Of a stretch of 64,000 bases of DNA, positions 8,969 to 17,264 are shown piece after piece. Location: positions 124,001 through 188,000 of the forward strand of contig JAPZTL010000008.1 in assembly GCA_027532825.1 (NCBI GenBank), written 5' to 3'. The notes beneath the pieces were generated by a model. The model ran no database searches and was not told where the DNA came from. It saw only the letters and a list, made by a program, of their open reading frames with translations. Each line of letters starts with the position of its first letter. Position 1 is the first letter of the stretch. The position numbers and the translations under genes were made by a program. Origin of the DNA: Silanimonas sp021297925. GTDB lineage: Bacteria; Pseudomonadota; Gammaproteobacteria; Xanthomonadales; Xanthomonadaceae.

Positions 8969-9121
8969 TCAGCGGGTGTCGGTGGCGCGCAGCACGAACA
9001 GGGCGGCGAAGCAAAGCCCGAGTCCGAGCCACAGGGCGCCGCGCTCGGCGCGGAATCGGGGTGAGGCGGTGACGCGATGCTCGCGACCCATCGGGGCGCG
9101 GCGGAAACTCGATGTGGGCAT
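8969..9121 (-). CDS. Small single-pass membrane protein, unknown
   Basis: A 50-residue frame: a basic N-terminal part, then one hydrophobic segment at about residues 28-44 (ALWLGLGLCFAALFVL) and a short polar tail. A GGAGG site lies 8 bases before the ATG. It ends where the ribosome site of the next small ORF begins, so the two look like a mini-operon divergent from the response regulator gene. No family recognised; a small partner of the adjacent two-component system is possible but speculative. Confidence 0.5.
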   Translation of the reverse strand: MPTSSFRRAPMGREHRVTASPRFRAERGALWLGLGLCFAALFVLRATDTR

Positions 9122-9245
9122 GGGGGCATCCTCCGTGGCTTGCATTGCATCCGTTCGATCTGTCGGCGTGCCGCCGAGGCGCGGCGGCTTTCGGACGGGT
9201 GGTGGCAAATCGCGGGCAGCGGCTTCCGGCCCCGGGAAGCGCCGC

Positions 9246-9251
9246 TAGACT
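9246..9251 (+). promoter_or_regulatory. Probable -10 box, leaderless start of the response regulator
   Basis: TAGACT 7 bases before the ATG at 9259, with no ribosome site between. Same arrangement and same hexamer as before the cytochrome gene. Confidence 0.5.
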
Positions 9252-9258
9252 GGCCGCC

Positions 9259-9948
9259 ATGACCCACGCCATCGCCATCGTCGAAGACGAACCCGCCATT
9301 CGCGACAACTACGCCGAAGCCCTGCGCAAGCACGGTTTCGCGGTGTCGGCCTACGCCTCGCGCCCCGAGGCCCGCGCCGCGTTCGCCGCCAAGCTGCCCG
9401 ACCTCGTGATGATCGACGTCGGCCTCGGCGATGAACTGGAAGGCGGCTACGACCTCTGCCGCGAGCTTCGCGCGCGCTCGGCCAGCCTGCCGATCCTGTT
9501 CCTCACCGCGCGCGATTCGGAGCTCGACGTGATCTCCGGCCTGCGCCTCGGCGCCGACGACTACCTGAGCAAGGGCGTCTCGCTGCCGCACATCACCGCG
9601 CGCATCCATGCGCTGCTGCGCCGTGTCGAAGCGCTGCGCGCGCCGGCCACGCGCGATTCGGTGATCGTCCTGCGAGGCTTGAAGCTCGAGTTCGAACGCA
9701 TGCAGGTGAGCTGGAACGGCGAGACCGTGCCGCTCACCGTCACCGAGTTCTGGATCGTGCACGCGCTGGTGCGCCACCCGGGCCACGTGAAGAACCGCGA
9801 GCAGTTGATGCGCGAGGCACAGGTCGTTGTCGATGACGCCACGGTGACCTCGCACATCAAGCGCATCCGCCGGAAGTTCCAGGCCATCGACACCGCGTTC
9901 GACGAGGTCGATACGGTGCACGGCGCCGGCTATCGCTGGCGGCCGTGA
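9259..9948 (+). CDS. OmpR-type response regulator, sortase-system (PdsR-like) type
   Basis: A 229-residue DNA-binding response regulator. The receiver domain (1-120) has the acidic pair ED (9-10), the phosphoacceptor Asp53 in MIDVGLGD, Thr83 in FLTARD and a Lys in DDYLSKG. The C-terminal winged helix (about 130-229) ends with the OmpR-type GAGYRW. The divergent receiver loop GLGDELEGGYDLC recalls the regulator of the proteobacterial dedicated sortase system (TIGR03787 type); this is from memory and needs a profile search. No sortase or sortase target lies in the window. The gene is followed by its kinase after 37 bases. Confidence 0.88.
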   Translation: MTHAIAIVEDEPAIRDNYAEALRKHGFAVSAYASRPEARAAFAAKLPDLVMIDVGLGDELEGGYDLCRELRARSASLPILFLTARDSELDVISGLRLGADDYLSKGVSLPHITARIHALLRRVEALRAPATRDSVIVLRGLKLEFERMQVSWNGETVPLTVTEFWIVHALVRHPGHVKNREQLMREAQVVVDDATVTSHIKRIRRKFQAIDTAFDEVDTVHGAGYRWRP

Positions 9949-9985
9949 GCGGGGCCCGCCGCGTACCGCCGACGGTGGCCCCGGC

Positions 9986-12004
9986 GTGCGACTGAGCCTG
10001 CGCCGCCAGCTCCTGCTGCTCGCGCTGGTCGCGCTGGTGCTGCCGTGGGCGGCGTGGCAGGCGTTGGTGCAGATGGAGAACCTGCTGCGGCAGGGCCAGC
10101 AGCAGGCGCTGGAGGCGTCGGGCGAGGCGGTGGCGCGCAGCCTGGCGTTGCGGCCGGCCCTTCTGCCCCCGAAGGGCCCGTCGCTCCCCATGCATGGCCT
10201 CGAGGTCGCGCCGCGACTGGATGGCGACGTCGGCGACTGGGGCGTCGTCGCCTCGCCGCTGGAAACGGCCCCGGAGCTTCCGGGAGTGCGGTTCGCGGTG
10301 GGGCAGTACAACGAGCGCCGCCTGCTCTTCATCGCGGTCGACGACGCGACGCCCCGGCGTGGCGAGGCGCATTGGCCCGACGACCTGGCGATCGATGCGG
10401 TTCTCCTCGAACTCGACACCAGCCTTGGCCCGATGCGCCTGAAGCTGGCGGCGCGGGCCGATGGCAGCACGCGCGCGGCGGCGCCGGACGGCAGCGGCGC
10501 GCCGGTGCTCGCGGAGGGCGGCTGGCGCGAGAACCCGGGCGGGTACGCGGTGGAGCTGGCCTTGCCGCAAGGGCTGTCGCTCGCCGCGCTGCGGATCGTC
10601 CGCCGCGACGCCGATAGTGACGGCCGCGTGGCCGAATCCGCCTCGCCGCGATTCGCGCTGTACCGCCCGTCGCCCCGGCTGCAGCGGGAGCTCGGCGCGC
10701 TGCTGCCGGACGATGTGCGCGCCGTGGTGGTCGATGCCCGCGGCTGGGCGATGGCGGCGGACGGCGCCTTGCGCGCGGACGCCGCTGGTGACGACGTGCT
10801 GTCGTGGCGGCGATTGCTGTACCGCGCGATGCTCGATGCTGCGGAACTCGAGGCGTTCGCCGCCGAAGCCTCGCCGCTGCGCGATGACCGGCCGGAGCGC
10901 CTCGCCGCGGTGCAGGGCCGGGTGGAATCGCGTTGGCGCCGTGATCCGCAGGGTACGCGGCTGATTCTCAGCAGCGCGGTGCCGGTGCGCGTGGATGGCG
11001 ATGTGCGCGCCGTGCTGCGCCTCGATCGCAGCAATGCCGAGGCCCTGCTGCTGGCCGACCGCGCGGCCGCGCACCTGCTCGGCCTGACGCTGCTGGCTTT
11101 CCTCGCCTCCGGTGGCGTGGCCTTCCTGTTCGCCACGCGGCTCTCGCAGCGCATCCGGCGTCTGCGCGATGCCGCCGAGCAGGCGCTGGATCGCAGCGGC
11201 GAGGTGCGCCGGTTCGAGGTGTCCACCGCGCGCGACGAGATCGGCGACCTGTCGCGCAGCTTCTCGCAGCTGCTCGACGAGATCGCGGCCTACACCAGCT
11301 ACCTCCGTTCGCTCAGCAGCAAGCTCTCGCACGAGCTGCAGACGCCCTTGGCCATCGTCCGCAGCTCGCTCGACAACCTCGATCTCGCGGCGCTCCCGGC
11401 CGACGCGCGGCCCTACGTCGCCCGCGCCCGCGACGGCGTCGAGCGCATGGGGCAGCTGGTGCGGACGATGAGCGAAGCCACGCGCATCGAGCACGCCATC
11501 GCCGCGGCCGAACACGAAGCCTTCGACCTCGCGCGTCTCCTCGCGGACGTCGGCGAGGGCTACCGCGACATGCTGGCACCGCGACGCCTGCGTTTGGACG
11601 GCCTCGAGGCACCGTGTCTGTCCCATGGTTCGCCCGAGCTGCTGGTGCAGGCGCTCGACAAACTGATCGACAACGCCCGCGGGTTTACTCCCGACGACGG
11701 GGAGATCGGCATCGCCCTGACGCGCCAGGCGCGCGAGCTGTTGGTCGAAGTCCGGAACACGGGACCGAAGTTGCCGGAAGCGATGCGCCACCGCTTGTTC
11801 GATTCGCTGGTGTCCCTGCGCGATCGTTCGCGCGGTGCCGATGGCGTGGTCCACCTCGGCTTCGGCCTCCACGTCGTGAAGCTCGTGGCGGCGGCCCACG
11901 GCGGCAGCGCCGAAGCCGACAACCTCGAGGACGGCAGCGGCGTGGTCTTCCGCCTGAGGCTGCCATGGCGGCGCGCCCCGGGTGGCGAGGGCGTCCGGTC
12001 CTGA
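9986..12004 (+). CDS. Sensor histidine kinase with sugar-binding-like periplasmic domain
   Basis: A 672-residue membrane kinase, partner of the preceding regulator. Order: membrane segment (8-27), periplasmic region (28-360), second membrane segment (361-383), HAMP (384-435), phosphoacceptor His449 in LSHELQTPL, N-box with Asn563, G-box around 624-628 (LGFGL). The periplasmic part at 72-227 begins APRLDGDVGDW and continues in the manner of CBM9/DOMON-like beta-sandwich domains. It resembles sortase-system kinases (TIGR03785 type). The start is GTG. Sensing of a surface glycan or sugar is inferred. Confidence 0.85.
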   Translation: MRLSLRRQLLLLALVALVLPWAAWQALVQMENLLRQGQQQALEASGEAVARSLALRPALLPPKGPSLPMHGLEVAPRLDGDVGDWGVVASPLETAPELPGVRFAVGQYNERRLLFIAVDDATPRRGEAHWPDDLAIDAVLLELDTSLGPMRLKLAARADGSTRAAAPDGSGAPVLAEGGWRENPGGYAVELALPQGLSLAALRIVRRDADSDGRVAESASPRFALYRPSPRLQRELGALLPDDVRAVVVDARGWAMAADGALRADAAGDDVLSWRRLLYRAMLDAAELEAFAAEASPLRDDRPERLAAVQGRVESRWRRDPQGTRLILSSAVPVRVDGDVRAVLRLDRSNAEALLLADRAAAHLLGLTLLAFLASGGVAFLFATRLSQRIRRLRDAAEQALDRSGEVRRFEVSTARDEIGDLSRSFSQLLDEIAAYTSYLRSLSSKLSHELQTPLAIVRSSLDNLDLAALPADARPYVARARDGVERMGQLVRTMSEATRIEHAIAAAEHEAFDLARLLADVGEGYRDMLAPRRLRLDGLEAPCLSHGSPELLVQALDKLIDNARGFTPDDGEIGIALTRQARELLVEVRNTGPKLPEAMRHRLFDSLVSLRDRSRGADGVVHLGFGLHVVKLVAAAHGGSAEADNLEDGSGVVFRLRLPWRRAPGGEGVRS

Positions 12005-12150
12005 GGCGTGGTTGGGGCCGTCCGTGGCCCCCGTTTCGTCCCTGACTATGCCCGGCGAAGTCTGGCGAAGTTTCATGACAGTCCGTCGGGGCCGCGCTGG
12101 CATACTGCGGTGCCCTCCGACCCGCGGCCCCGGCCGCTCGCGACGCCTCA

Positions 12151-13623
12151 ATGAATCCCGCTGAATTCGCTCGCCTCGCCGCCCAAGGCCACAACCGCAT
12201 CCCGGTCGTGCGCGAGGTGCTGTCCGACCTCGACACGCCCCTGTCGGTGTACCTCAAGCTGGTCGATGGCCCGAACGCCTACCTGTTCGAGTCGGTGGAA
12301 GGCGGCGAGAACTGGGGTCGCTACAGCATCATCGGCCTGCCGGCGCGCCGCACCTGGTCGGTGCACGGCCACACGATGACGACGCGCGAGTTCGGCGAGG
12401 TCGTCGAGACGCGCGAGCTGGCCGATCCGCTGGGCGAAGTCGAGCGCCTTCGAGCCTCGTATTCCGTGCCCCGGATCGATGACCTGCCGGGGTTCACCGG
12501 TGGCCTCGTGGGCTGGTTCGGCTTCGAGTGCATCGGCTACATCGAGCCAAAGCTGTCCGCGCCTGTCGCGCCCGACCACCTCGGCACGCCCGAGATCTTC
12601 CTGATGCTCAGCGAAGAACTCGCCGTGTTCGACAACCTCAAGGGCAAGCTCTACCTCGTCGTGCACGCCGACCCGGCCGAGCCGCAGGCGCTGGCCCGCG
12701 CGCAGGCGCGGCTCGATTCGCTGGTGCATCGCCTGCGCCATGCCGGCGCCAGCTATCCCGACGTGCTCGATGCCGGCATCGTCGACGAGTCCGACTTCAT
12801 CAGCGGCTTCAGCAAGGACGGCTTCAAGGCCGCGGTGCTGAAGGCCAAGGCCTACATCGCCGCCGGCGACGCCTTCCAGGTGGTGCTGAGCCAGCGCCTC
12901 TCCATCCCCTTCAAGGCCCGGCCGGTCGACGTCTACCGCGCGCTGCGCGCACTGAACCCGTCGCCCTACATGTATTTCCTCGACACCGGCAGCCTGCAGG
13001 TGGTCGGTTCGTCGCCGGAGATCCTCGTGCGCCAGCAGCAAGGCACGGTGACGGTGCGCCCGATCGCCGGCACGCGGCCGCGCGGGGCCACGCCCGAGAT
13101 CGACAAGGCGCTTGAAGCCGAGCTGCTCGCCGATCCGAAGGAGCGCGCCGAGCACTTGATGCTGATCGACCTCGGCCGGAACGATGCGGGCCGCGTCAGC
13201 GAGGCTGGGAGCGTGCGGGTGCCCGAGCGCTTCGTCATCGAGCGCTACAGCCACGTCATGCACATCGTCTCCGAGGTTCAGGGGCGCCTGAAGGACGGCC
13301 TCTCGTACGCCGACGTGCTGAAGGCGACCTTCCCGGCCGGCACCGTGAGCGGCGCGCCGAAGATACGCGCGCTCGAGATCATCCGCGAGCTGGAGCCGCA
13401 CCAGCGCAACATCTACGCGGGCGCCGTGGGCTACGTGAACTGGTGGGGCGATGCGGACACCGCCATCGCCATCCGCACCGCGGTCATCACGAACGGCCAG
13501 CTGCACGTGCAGGCCGGTGCCGGCATCGTCTTCGACTCCGACCCCGAGAAGGAGTGGGAGGAGACGATGAACAAGAGCCGCGCGCTGTTCCGTGCCGTCG
13601 CGCAGGCCGCGAGAGGCCTCTAG
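12151..13623 (+). CDS. trpE: Anthranilate synthase component I
   Basis: A 490-residue enzyme that makes anthranilate from chorismate, the first step to tryptophan, with TrpG supplying ammonia. Motifs include the chorismate-binding core IAGTRPRG, DPKERAEHLMLIDLGRND and GTVSGAPKIRA, plus the C-terminal QAGAGIVFDSDPEKEW. The last G of LGRNDAGRV follows Ala where Val is usual. A CATACT box at 12101 may be the promoter -10. trpG-trpD-trpC lie 1.7 kb downstream, separated by a convergent amylase gene; its stop codon shares CTAG with the amylase stop. Confidence 0.97.
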   Translation: MNPAEFARLAAQGHNRIPVVREVLSDLDTPLSVYLKLVDGPNAYLFESVEGGENWGRYSIIGLPARRTWSVHGHTMTTREFGEVVETRELADPLGEVERLRASYSVPRIDDLPGFTGGLVGWFGFECIGYIEPKLSAPVAPDHLGTPEIFLMLSEELAVFDNLKGKLYLVVHADPAEPQALARAQARLDSLVHRLRHAGASYPDVLDAGIVDESDFISGFSKDGFKAAVLKAKAYIAAGDAFQVVLSQRLSIPFKARPVDVYRALRALNPSPYMYFLDTGSLQVVGSSPEILVRQQQGTVTVRPIAGTRPRGATPEIDKALEAELLADPKERAEHLMLIDLGRNDAGRVSEAGSVRVPERFVIERYSHVMHIVSEVQGRLKDGLSYADVLKATFPAGTVSGAPKIRALEIIRELEPHQRNIYAGAVGYVNWWGDADTAIAIRTAVITNGQLHVQAGAGIVFDSDPEKEWEETMNKSRALFRAVAQAARGL

Positions 13624-15161
13624 TCGAGGCGGGCGTCGCGCCGGGCGTCGCGGCGATCCGGGTCCCTCCTCGTGCCCGCCGGTGCCCCTTCGCCGTTCCC
13701 GATGCCGGCCTGGCAGCGGCGACGCTCCTTCACCTGCTCCGCCCGCGTGCCGCAGGTGTCTTCCCGGCGATTGCGTAGCCAGACGCGCGCCGCGCGCGGC
13801 GGCAGGCTGAGCACCACGGTCCTGCCGCGCGCCGCCAGCGTGCCGCCGGCCATCCCTTCGACGTAGACGCCGGACGGCGCGAGCGCATCGCCCGGCAGCA
13901 CCACGTCGCGCGGCTCGCCGCATTTGTTGATGCCGACCAGGCCAATGTCGCCGCGCCGGTAGAACAGCACGCAGGCGCTGGCCGAGAGCATCGCCATGGG
14001 CGCGTCGCCGACGGCGTTGTGGAATCGGAGCAGGGTGGCGATGTCGCTTCGGCGGTACAGGTCGCGCCAGCGGTTGTCGCCGCTCTCGTTGTTGTCCGAG
14101 TAGAGCAGGGGCGTGCCGCTGCCCCGCGTGATCAGCCACGCCCAGGCCAGCGCCTCGTCCGTCGCGTCCATGATCTGGCCGCGGAAGATGCCGTTCAGCG
14201 GGATGTCGTGATTCACCGCGAACGTCCAGGCGCGTCCGCCGGGCAGTGCCTGCCCATCGGCCTCGGCCGTCAAAAGGATCGACAGGTCGCCGCCGAAGCC
14301 GAAGGCCTGGCGCATGTGGTGGAACAGTGGGAAGTCGTAGGCGCCCAGCGTCGTCTGGGCCATCCACGGCGCGAGGAATAGGTCATGTTCGCCGTTGCCG
14401 CGCCCACCGCCGGTGATCAGTTCGCCGACCACCGGTCTCGAACCGACGATCCCGCCGGCGAACAGGGTGTTCACGTGCGACAGTGGCATGTGCTTGGCCG
14501 CGTCAAGGCGGAAACCGTCGACCCCGAGCGCCACGAGGGCCTCGAGGTAGCGGCGCTGCTGGGCGATGACGTGGGCGCCGCTGTTGAGGTCGGGCAGGCC
14601 GGCATCGCCGCCGCCGCTGCACAGGCGCCCCGTCTGCACGTCGACCACGCTGTTGTAGTTGGTGATGCAGAACGCAGGGTTGAAGTCCGCGCCCGTGAAC
14701 AGGTCCACCCCGAGGTCGCCCCAGAGGCGCTGCCGGTCCCAGTAGCCGGGATTCGACGCGTAGACGCCGCGCACGCGGGTGCCCGGGTAGCCGAGGTCGG
14801 GGCGCTGCGCCGCCTCGTTGGCCATGTGGTTCAGGACCAGGTCGGCGTGGAGGGTGAGCCCGCGGGCCTCGAGGGCCGCGCTCATCCGGATGAAGTCCTC
14901 CGTGTTGCCGAGCGGGTGGTCGATCACCCGGTAGTCCTGCGGCTGGTAGCGCGCCCACCACGCGCTGCCTTCGCTCTTCAACGGCGGTGCGACCAGCACG
15001 CCGCCGTAGCCGAGCGTCTTGATCTCGGCGGCCCGTGCGGCGACGTCCGCGTAGCGCCAGTTGAAGGCGTGCAGCAGCACCTCCGCGCGCGCCGGCAGGG
15101 CCGTTGCGAGTCCGAGCAGGGTGGCCAGCATGACGCGGTGGGCGGGGGCGGGGCGGCGCAT
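13620..15161 (-). CDS. Secreted alpha-amylase family (GH13) glycosidase
   Basis: A 513-residue exported hydrolase of alpha-1,4-glucans. It has a signal peptide (1-26, cut after ARA). The four GH13 regions are seen: ADLVLNHM, GFRLDAAKHM (nucleophile Asp), VVGELI (acid/base Glu) and FAVNHD (transition-state Asp). A beta-rich C-terminal domain follows. The last 40 residues are Arg-rich and poorly ordered. I placed the start at an ATG just before the signal peptide; an ATG 66 bases further upstream has a weaker ribosome site. It lies inverted between trpE and trpG, and its stop overlaps that of trpE by 4 bases. Confidence 0.93.
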   Translation of the reverse strand: MRRPAPAHRVMLATLLGLATALPARAEVLLHAFNWRYADVAARAAEIKTLGYGGVLVAPPLKSEGSAWWARYQPQDYRVIDHPLGNTEDFIRMSAALEARGLTLHADLVLNHMANEAAQRPDLGYPGTRVRGVYASNPGYWDRQRLWGDLGVDLFTGADFNPAFCITNYNSVVDVQTGRLCSGGGDAGLPDLNSGAHVIAQQRRYLEALVALGVDGFRLDAAKHMPLSHVNTLFAGGIVGSRPVVGELITGGGRGNGEHDLFLAPWMAQTTLGAYDFPLFHHMRQAFGFGGDLSILLTAEADGQALPGGRAWTFAVNHDIPLNGIFRGQIMDATDEALAWAWLITRGSGTPLLYSDNNESGDNRWRDLYRRSDIATLLRFHNAVGDAPMAMLSASACVLFYRRGDIGLVGINKCGEPRDVVLPGDALAPSGVYVEGMAGGTLAARGRTVVLSLPPRAARVWLRNRREDTCGTRAEQVKERRRCQAGIGNGEGAPAGTRRDPDRRDARRDARLD

Positions 15162-15300
15162 GCGGACCTCGAAGGACGGCGTCGCCGCATCCTTGGACGC
15201 CGACGGCGGGCGGGCAAGGGCGTGCATACGTATTCACGCGGCCCGTCTGGCACACTCACCGACCCCGCGCCGTCCTCCTCGCCCCGCCCCGGAGCGCCCC

Positions 15301-15882
15301 GTGCTGCTGATGATCGACAACTACGACAGCTTCACCTTCAACCTCGTGCAGTACCTGCAGGAGTTGGGGGAAGACGTCCGCGTCGTCCGCAACGACGAGC
15401 TCACCGTGGCGCAGATCGATGCCCTTGGACCGGACCGCATCGTGATCTCGCCGGGACCGTGCACGCCGAACGAGGCCGGAGTGTCCGTCGAGGTCATGAG
15501 GACGCTGGGGCCCCGCATCCCGGTGTTCGGCGTCTGCCTCGGCCACCAGTCCCTCGGGCAGGCCTTCGGTGGCGACGTGGTGCGCGCGAAGACCATCATG
15601 CATGGCAAGACCTCTCCGATCCACCATGCGGGGCTGGGCGTGTTCGCCGGCATCCCCGACCCCTTCGAGGCCACGCGCTACCACTCGCTCGTGGTGAAGC
15701 AGGAGACCCTGCCGGCGGCGCTCGAGGTCACGGCCTGGACGGAGGATGCCGCCGGCGGGATCGACGAGATCATGGGCTTGCGCCACCGCGAGTTTCCCGT
15801 GGAGGGCGTGCAGTTCCACCCGGAATCCATCCTCACCCAGCACGGGCATGCCCTGCTGAAGAACTTCATCGAGCGCCGCTGA
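15301..15882 (+). CDS. trpG: Anthranilate synthase component II (glutamine amidotransferase)
   Basis: A 193-residue class I amidotransferase that passes ammonia from glutamine to TrpE; in many bacteria it also serves para-aminobenzoate synthesis. Seen: IDNYDSFTFN at the N-terminus, ISPGPCTPNEAG, the nucleophile Cys in FGVCLGHQ, and the catalytic His and Glu in VQFHPESILT. It starts at GTG with GGAG 6 bases upstream; an in-frame ATG at 15310 is a weaker alternative. The next gene begins at its stop (TGATG). Confidence 0.96.
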   Translation: MLLMIDNYDSFTFNLVQYLQELGEDVRVVRNDELTVAQIDALGPDRIVISPGPCTPNEAGVSVEVMRTLGPRIPVFGVCLGHQSLGQAFGGDVVRAKTIMHGKTSPIHHAGLGVFAGIPDPFEATRYHSLVVKQETLPAALEVTAWTEDAAGGIDEIMGLRHREFPVEGVQFHPESILTQHGHALLKNFIERR

Positions 15883-16220
15883 TGCGCCGGGTGTTCGCCG
15901 TTGGGATGGTCCTCGCCGCCGGCCTCGCCGCGGCCGTGGACGCGCCCGCCCCGGCGCTGCGTTTCGACGGCCGCAGCACCGGGGCTTTCGAGGCCAGCCT
16001 CGCGGCGATGGAGGCCGGCATGGGCGATGCCGCGCGGCTCACCTTCCACATGCGGCTCGCCCAGGCGCGGGCCAAGCTGGCGGAGCAGCGCGGCCGACCG
16101 CTCACCGACGCCGAGTTCGCCACGGCGCTCGACGGCAAGACCGTGGCGGAGTTCGACGCCCTCGCCGACACCGCGCCGACCCACATCACCATCGACATCG
16201 AAACCAGCGACGACACCTGA
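15882..16220 (+). CDS. Small exported protein, unknown (DUF6694-like)
   Basis: A 112-residue protein with an N-terminal signal sequence (residues 1-19) and a helical mature part. The pattern FDGRSTGAFEASLAAM...F...L and LDGKTVAEF recalls small periplasmic/lipoprotein families (DUF6694-like), but there is no lipobox Cys here. It starts on the trpG stop (TGATG) and ends 3 bases before trpD, so it is translated within the trp operon although no tryptophan role is evident. Confidence 0.75.
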   Translation: MRRVFAVGMVLAAGLAAAVDAPAPALRFDGRSTGAFEASLAAMEAGMGDAARLTFHMRLAQARAKLAEQRGRPLTDAEFATALDGKTVAEFDALADTAPTHITIDIETSDDT

Positions 16221-16223
16221 TCC

Positions 16224-17264
16224 ATGCCCTTGTCCCCCCAGCAGGCGCTCCAGCGCGTCATCGAACACCGCGAGATCTTCCACGACGAGATGATCGACCT
16301 GATGCGCCAGGTCATGCGCGGCGACGTCTCGCCGGTGATGACCGCGGCCATCTTCATCGCCTTGCGCGTGCGCAAGGAGACGGTCGGCGAGATCGCCGGC
16401 GCGGCGAAGGTGATGCGCGAGTTCTCGGCCAAGGTCGATGTCCCGGACCCCGCGCACTTCGTCGACATCGTCGGCACCGGCGGCGACGGCGCGCATACCT
16501 TCAACATTTCCACGGCGAGCATGTTCGTCGCGGCGGCGGCCGGCGCCACCGTCGCCAAGCACGGCAACCGCAGCGTCAGCTCGAAGTCGGGCAGCGCGGA
16601 CGTGCTGGACGCGCTGGGCGCGGCCATCGAGCTGCAGCCGGCGCAGGTCGCCGCCTGCCTCGCCGAGAGCCGCATGGGCTTCATGTACGCGCCGATCCAC
16701 CATCCGGCGATGAAGAACGTGGCCCCGGTGCGCCGGGAGATGGGCGTCCGCACCCTGTTCAACATCCTCGGTCCGCTGACCAACCCCGCGGGCGCGCCGA
16801 ACATCCTGATGGGCGTCTTCCACCCGGACCTTGTCGGCATCCAGGCCCGCGTGATGCGCGAGCTGGGCGCGCGCCGGGCGCTGGTGGTCTGGGGTCGCGA
16901 CGGCGTGGACGAGATTTCGCTCGGCGAACGCACCCTCGTGGGCGAGCTCCGCAACGGCGAGATCAGCGAGTACGAGATCGTGCCCGAGGATTTCGGCCTC
17001 GCCCGCGCGCCGCTGTCGGCGCTGCGCGTCGAGGACCCCGAGGCGTCCAAGGCCATGCTGCTGGAGGCCATCGACGGTCGCGGCGGCCCCGCCGCCGACG
17101 TCGTCGCCCTCAACGCGGGCGCGGCGCTCTATGCCGCCGGCATCGCCGTGAGCATCCAGGACGGCCTCGCCCGGGCCCGCGCCGAGATGGCCCGCGACGC
17201 CCCGCGCGCCAAGCTCGACCAGTTCGTCACGCTCACCCGTCGCCTCGCCGGAGCCGCCGCATGA
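16224..17264 (+). CDS. trpD: Anthranilate phosphoribosyltransferase
   Basis: A 346-residue enzyme that attaches phosphoribosyl from PRPP to anthranilate, the second tryptophan step. Motifs: GTGGDGAHTFNISTA (PRPP and glycine-rich loop), AKHGNRSVSSKSGSAD, HHPAMKNVAPVRREMGVRT and the metal-binding DEISLGE region. The length fits the family. Its end overlaps the trpC start by 4 bases (ATGA). Confidence 0.97.
   Translation: MPLSPQQALQRVIEHREIFHDEMIDLMRQVMRGDVSPVMTAAIFIALRVRKETVGEIAGAAKVMREFSAKVDVPDPAHFVDIVGTGGDGAHTFNISTASMFVAAAAGATVAKHGNRSVSSKSGSADVLDALGAAIELQPAQVAACLAESRMGFMYAPIHHPAMKNVAPVRREMGVRTLFNILGPLTNPAGAPNILMGVFHPDLVGIQARVMRELGARRALVVWGRDGVDEISLGERTLVGELRNGEISEYEIVPEDFGLARAPLSALRVEDPEASKAMLLEAIDGRGGPAADVVALNAGAALYAAGIAVSIQDGLARARAEMARDAPRAKLDQFVTLTRRLAGAAA

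Noticed and set aside
8904..9248. Plus-strand frames between rpe and the response regulator
   Set aside because: Arg/Pro-rich composition, no ribosome site, and opposite to the two small minus-strand ORFs that do have ribosome sites.
12005..12150. trp leader peptide and attenuator before trpE
   Set aside because: The space after the probable -10 box is about 40 bases and holds no Trp-rich short frame or alternative hairpins.
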